Positions 6,546 to 9,241 of a stretch of 9,241 nt of DNA are shown piece by piece; the stretch's first letter is position 1; every line of letters begins with the position of its first letter. The position numbers were made by a program, and so were the translations under genes. Under the pieces are notes generated by a model. That model searched no databases. It had not been told where the DNA came from and was given only the letters and a program-made list of their open reading frames with translations. Origin of the DNA: Intrasporangiaceae bacterium (GTDB lineage: Bacteria; Actinomycetota; Actinomycetes; Actinomycetales; Dermatophilaceae); contig JAAYSB010000055.1 of NCBI GenBank assembly GCA_012518475.1, positions 1 to 9,241 of the forward strand, read 5' to 3'.

Positions 6546-7340
6546 TCAAGCCGCCGGACCGCGGATGGTCAGGGTCTGTTCGGTCCGGCCGACCGGTCCG
6601 TCCTGATCGTGGAGCACCGCAGAGGTGACGCCGACTCCGTCCGCCCCGAAGGTGACGTCGGTGGCCAGGCCGACCCACCCATACCGCGGACGACGGTGCA
6701 GGTGGACCGTGAGGTCGACGTTCGGGAACATCCAGGTCTGCGGGTCCTCCCGGACGCTCATCCCGTTCGCCGTGTCGGCGTGCAGGAGGAACCGGGCGGT
6801 GTCCGTCGAGGGCTCGGAGTCGACGAGCGCATACTCGGTGCGCTGCCAGACGGCACCGCGGCCAGGCTCACCCGGCTCAGCCCGCCGGATGTCGAGCGCC
6901 GCGATGAAGCCGCCGGGCCAGAGCGCGCTGCGCTCACGCCAGCGCGGCACCGCGTCGGGGTCCTCATGCCCGGCCATCGGACCCGGTCCGCCGCCGGCGA
7001 CGACGCTGGTGTCGGAGGTCTGCAGCCGCCAGGCCCTCGCGCGGATGGCGGGGCGGTCGCTGCCCGCGGTGAAGAGCGTCGCCTCGAGCAGCTCGATGGT
7101 CCGGCCCGGACGGATGGTCTCGATCTCGACCCGGGTCTGCCCGAGCCCGATGATGCCGAGGATGTCGTAGGAGATCCGCGTCATCATCATGTCGTCGCGC
7201 AGCTCGTGCCGTTCCAGACAGTGCGCGATGAGCGCCGACGGGGCACCCATGTGCTGCTCGTCCTCGCGCCACGCACCCTGGCTGTGGATGGTGGCCTCGT
7301 AGCGTCCGTCGCCGAGCGCGCGGTAGAAGGACTCGGTCAT
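6546..7340 (-). CDS. Acyl-CoA thioesterase-like double-hotdog protein
   Basis: A 264-residue protein resembling actinobacterial thioesterase-family proteins (TesB-like, two tandem hotdog domains). The N-terminal hotdog holds the GAPSALIAH helix (32-40) and the strand region RISYDILGIIGLG (55-67). The C-terminal hotdog runs from about 163, with LLHADTANGM (185-194), where TesB-type enzymes place a catalytic Asp, then FPNVDLTVHLHRRP and GRTEQTLTIR at the end. The predicted role is hydrolysis of an acyl-CoA in the cytosol, with chain specificity unknown. ATG 7340 overlaps the CDF stop by 4 bp (ATGA), so it is the second gene of a two-gene operon and is probably translationally coupled. The family assignment is firm. 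Catalytic activity is not, because several members have never been assayed as far as I know. Confidence 0.8.
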   Translation of the reverse strand: MTESFYRALGDGRYEATIHSQGAWREDEQHMGAPSALIAHCLERHELRDDMMMTRISYDILGIIGLGQTRVEIETIRPGRTIELLEATLFTAGSDRPAIRARAWRLQTSDTSVVAGGGPGPMAGHEDPDAVPRWRERSALWPGGFIAALDIRRAEPGEPGRGAVWQRTEYALVDSEPSTDTARFLLHADTANGMSVREDPQTWMFPNVDLTVHLHRRPRYGWVGLATDVTFGADGVGVTSAVLHDQDGPVGRTEQTLTIRGPAA

Positions 7341-8389
7341 GACACGGTCCTGGCCGCGGGCGGCTCGGTCGGCCCGCCCACGACGTCGGGCAGGCTCAGC
7401 CCGGGCCCCTGCTCATAGGACCGCGGGTCCTCGATCGGCTCCAGGTGGGTGATGACCTCGATGCGGCCGAACTCGGTGCGGATCGCCTCCTCGACGTCCT
7501 CGAGCAGGTCGTGGCCGCGTTCGACGGTCCAGGCTCCCGGGACGAGCACGTGCATGGATACGTGCTTCTCGGCGCCGGCCTCGCGGGTCCGGATGTCATG
7601 GAAGGTGATGTCCTCGGCCGCGTAGCCGCGCAACAGCGTCGTGAGGCGCTCGTTGTCCTCGGTGCTCATCGTGTGGTCCATGAGGCCGTCGACACTGCGC
7701 CGGATCAGACCCCAGCCGGTGTAGATGATGTTGCACGCCACGAGGAACGCGACGATGGGGTCGAGCCGCAACCAGCCGGTCACGGCAACGAGTGCCACGC
7801 CGAGGACGACACCGACAGAGGTGACCAGGTCGGTCATGAGGTGCTTGCCGTCGGCCTCGAGAGTGATCGAGTTGTAGCTCCGGCCGGCGCGGATGAGGAT
7901 GAGGGCGACCGCGCCGTTGATGAGGGCGGCGATGATCGTGATCGCCAGACCGAGGCCGACCTGCTCGATCTCGGCCGGCTGGAGGAGGCGCCGAACGGCC
8001 GCGACGATGATCACGAGCGCGGCGACGAAGATCATGATCCCCTCGACGGCCGCCGAGAAGTACTCCGCCTTGCTGTGTCCGAAATGGTGCTTGGCATCCG
8101 CCGGCCGGGCCGCGATGTGGAGCGCGATCAGTGCGACGAAGGCGGCCACGAGGTTGACGACGGACTCTGCGGCGTCACTGAGCAGGCCGACCGAGCCGGT
8201 GAGGAAGTACGCCGCCATCTTGAGCGCGATCGTCACGACCGCTGTCGCGATGGCGAGCCAGGCGAACTTCGTGAGGTTCTGCCCAGCACCGCGCAGCGGC
8301 GCAGGTGCGGGCGGCTGTGTTGGACGTCCCACGTCGCCGATTCTGGCACGGGCCAGCGGGACGGCGATGAGGAAGGGGTATGCGGCCAT
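7337..8389 (-). CDS. Cation diffusion facilitator (CDF) family divalent-metal transporter
   Basis: A 350-residue inner-membrane metal:H+ antiporter with six helices (about 43-63, 67-92, 112-134, 144-167, 185-205 and 207-226). A cytoplasmic C-terminal domain spans about 240-320, and a Pro-rich N-tail precedes helix 1. TM5 has the metal motif H183-x3-D187, and PADAKHHFGHSKAE after TM2 is the family hallmark. The C-domain metal ligands are visible as FHDIRTREAG (H264), VSMHV (H280), H293 and HLEP (H315, E317). In TM2 the site aligned with YiiP Asp45/Asp49 reads E75-x3-N79, so the transported ion is uncertain (Zn, Fe, Mn or Co). The start at 8389 has a polypurine SD close by; a GTG at residue 20 is an alternative. 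The thioesterase-like gene follows with a 4-bp overlap. Confidence 0.92.
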   Translation of the reverse strand: MAAYPFLIAVPLARARIGDVGRPTQPPAPAPLRGAGQNLTKFAWLAIATAVVTIALKMAAYFLTGSVGLLSDAAESVVNLVAAFVALIALHIAARPADAKHHFGHSKAEYFSAAVEGIMIFVAALVIIVAAVRRLLQPAEIEQVGLGLAITIIAALINGAVALILIRAGRSYNSITLEADGKHLMTDLVTSVGVVLGVALVAVTGWLRLDPIVAFLVACNIIYTGWGLIRRSVDGLMDHTMSTEDNERLTTLLRGYAAEDITFHDIRTREAGAEKHVSMHVLVPGAWTVERGHDLLEDVEEAIRTEFGRIEVITHLEPIEDPRSYEQGPGLSLPDVVGGPTEPPAARTVS

Positions 8390-8411
8390 CTCCTCCTCAC
8401 CCCCTCCGGCC

Positions 8412-8417
8412 TAGTCT
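8412..8417 (+). promoter_or_regulatory. -10 box of a leaderless promoter for the histidine phosphatase gene
   Basis: TAGTCT fits TANNNT and is followed by exactly 6 nt and then ATG 8424, the same layout as the sirtuin promoter. The whole gap to the divergent CDF gene is 34 bp. The -35 region would therefore overlap the CDF ribosome-binding site and start, and the CDF promoter must overlap this one. Confidence 0.6.
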
Positions 8418-8423
8418 GTGGTC

Positions 8424-8936
8424 ATGGCTGTCACGCTCGTCGTCGTCCGGCACGCGAAGTCTGACTGGAGCACGCCGATCACCGACCGGGACCGCCCGCT
8501 GGCGAAGCGGGGCAGGAAGCAGGCACCCAGCTCGGGTCGGTGGGTGGCACAGAACGTCGGAGAGCTGGATCTGGCGGTCGTCTCCGTCGCCGCCCGGGCC
8601 CAGCAGACGTGGGAGCGTGTCTCCCGCGAGCTGGGGTATGCGGTGCCGACCCGGGTGAGCGAGCCGGCCTACACCTTCGACGGGCGAAAGCTGCTCGCCA
8701 TCGTCGCCGAGCTGCCCTCTGACGCGACCACCGTGGCGCTGGTCGGCCACAACCCTGCCGTCGAGGAGCTCATCGAGATGCTCACCGGGGAGTGGGTGCC
8801 GATGCCGACGTCCGCACTCGCGGTGGTCGAGCTGGCTGACTGGGCGGTCGCCGGTGCGGAGAAGGGACGGCTCGTCGCCGCGGGTCGTCCCGCTGACGAC
8901 CGCTGGTATGCGGGGGCTGTGGGCAAGCGCGTCTGA
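8424..8936 (+). CDS. SixA-type histidine phosphatase family protein
   Basis: A 170-residue single-domain phosphatase of the histidine phosphatase (phosphoglycerate-mutase-like) superfamily, resembling actinobacterial SixA-like proteins. The phospho-accepting His10 lies in VVVRHAKSDW, the form common in this subgroup in place of RHG. DRPLAKRGRKQAP (24-36) is the conserved segment with the LxxxG turn. Arg58 lies in the SxAARAQQT stretch, and the second catalytic His109 in VGHNPAVEEL. All four pocket elements are present, so it is probably active. SixA dephosphorylates phosphohistidine on phosphotransfer proteins in E. coli; the substrate here is unknown. ATG 8424 is preferred over an in-frame GTG at 8418 because it begins at the first beta strand and sits 6 nt after a TAGTCT box. 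It converges on uppP with a 27-bp gap. Confidence 0.85.
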   Translation: MAVTLVVVRHAKSDWSTPITDRDRPLAKRGRKQAPSSGRWVAQNVGELDLAVVSVAARAQQTWERVSRELGYAVPTRVSEPAYTFDGRKLLAIVAELPSDATTVALVGHNPAVEELIEMLTGEWVPMPTSALAVVELADWAVAGAEKGRLVAAGRPADDRWYAGAVGKRV

Positions 8937-8963
8937 CCCCTGGTCACGGCTCGCGAGGGCGGA

Positions 8964-9241
8964 TCAGGTCGCGGCGATCGTCCCGGTCGCGAGCAGGGCA
9001 GCGAGCCCGGCCGCGAGGAGGAGGCGGTAGACGACGAAGATCGTGAAGTTGTGCGTCGAGACATACCGGAGCAGCCAGGCGATGACGGCATAGCCGATGA
9101 CGAAGGCGATGACCGTCGCGAGGATCGTCGGCCCCCACGCGACGCTTGTTTCTCCGCCGATGTCCTTGAGCTTGTAGAGCCCGGACGCCATGACCGCGGG
9201 GATCGCGAGGAGGAAGGCATAGCGGGCCGCGGCCTCCCGCC
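8964..9241 (-). CDS. uppP: Undecaprenyl-diphosphate phosphatase (UppP/BacA), C-terminal part only
   Basis: The last 91 residues of a membrane phosphatase that recycles undecaprenyl pyrophosphate, the lipid carrier for cell-wall and glycan synthesis. The frame stays open to the right edge, so the N-terminus lies beyond the window and the ATG at 9191 is internal. The segment before it reads REAAARYAFLLAIPAV, the conserved UppP stretch that follows the PGxSRS catalytic motif. That motif itself, and the acidic ExxxE motif, are outside the window. Two further membrane helices are visible, one in VAWGPTILATVIAFVIGYAV and one in VVYRLLLAAGLAALLATG just before the stop. The family assignment is strong despite truncation. 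Loss of this gene commonly raises bacitracin sensitivity in bacteria. Confidence 0.9.
   Translation of the reverse strand, partial: REAAARYAFLLAIPAVMASGLYKLKDIGGETSVAWGPTILATVIAFVIGYAVIAWLLRYVSTHNFTIFVVYRLLLAAGLAALLATGTIAAT

Noticed and set aside
6084..7418. A 444-codon plus-strand frame running from the sirtuin into the thioesterase-like gene
   Set aside because: It crosses two well-supported genes, has low-complexity Arg/Ser/Asp-rich composition and no family motif. It is a GC-driven shadow.
7445..8464. A 339-codon plus-strand frame opposite the CDF gene
   Set aside because: It is rich in Asp, Glu, Gly and Arg, the usual complement of a hydrophobic membrane protein gene. The CDF frame has clear motifs and an operon overlap.
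1..9241. A hidden defence, mobile or phage system
   Set aside because: No transposase, integrase, nuclease, toxin-antitoxin pair, direct-repeat array or drop in GC content is visible. Every large frame is explained by chromosomal metabolic, transport or envelope genes.

Overview
The window is very GC-rich, tightly packed with genes and strongly third-position-GC biased. It carries a histidine-utilisation operon, a DUF4235 protein and several SD-less genes that start right after a TANNNT box. All of this points to the chromosome of a high-GC actinobacterium. A member of Micrococcales (for example Intrasporangiaceae-like) is my guess from gene content, but no marker here settles it. I see no mobile element, CRISPR array, tRNA or rRNA.

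Region 1 (1-3936, + strand) is the distal part of a hut (histidine degradation) operon. A perfect 40-bp palindrome is followed by a short leader that holds a strong SD and a possible 12-codon ORF. Then come three genes joined by ATGA overlaps: an M20 amidohydrolase of the allantoate-amidohydrolase type, hutF (formimidoylglutamate deiminase) and hutI (imidazolonepropionase). HutI makes N-formimidoyl-glutamate from imidazolone propionate, and HutF deiminates it to N-formyl-glutamate. No classical HutG is visible, so the M20 enzyme is the obvious candidate for the last step, formyl-glutamate to glutamate plus formate. hutH and hutU are not in the window and may lie to the left.

Region 2 (3942-6520) has a small DUF4235 membrane protein on the minus strand, convergent with hutI. 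Reading away from it are an MFS efflux-type transporter and a class III (SIRT5/CobB-like) NAD-dependent protein deacylase. The deacylase appears to have its own leaderless promoter.

Region 3 (6546-9241) holds a minus-strand pair with a 4-bp overlap, a cation diffusion facilitator followed by a double-hotdog acyl-CoA thioesterase-like protein. Divergent from the CDF gene is a SixA-type histidine phosphatase, again apparently leaderless. The C-terminal part of uppP (undecaprenyl-diphosphate phosphatase) runs off the right edge.

Most of this is ordinary actinobacterial housekeeping and catabolism. I do not see a convincing undescribed multi-gene system. The points most worth a second look are the M20 enzyme in the HutG position, the 40-bp palindrome with its leader ORF, the repeated leaderless promoter layout, and the altered TM2 metal site of the CDF transporter.
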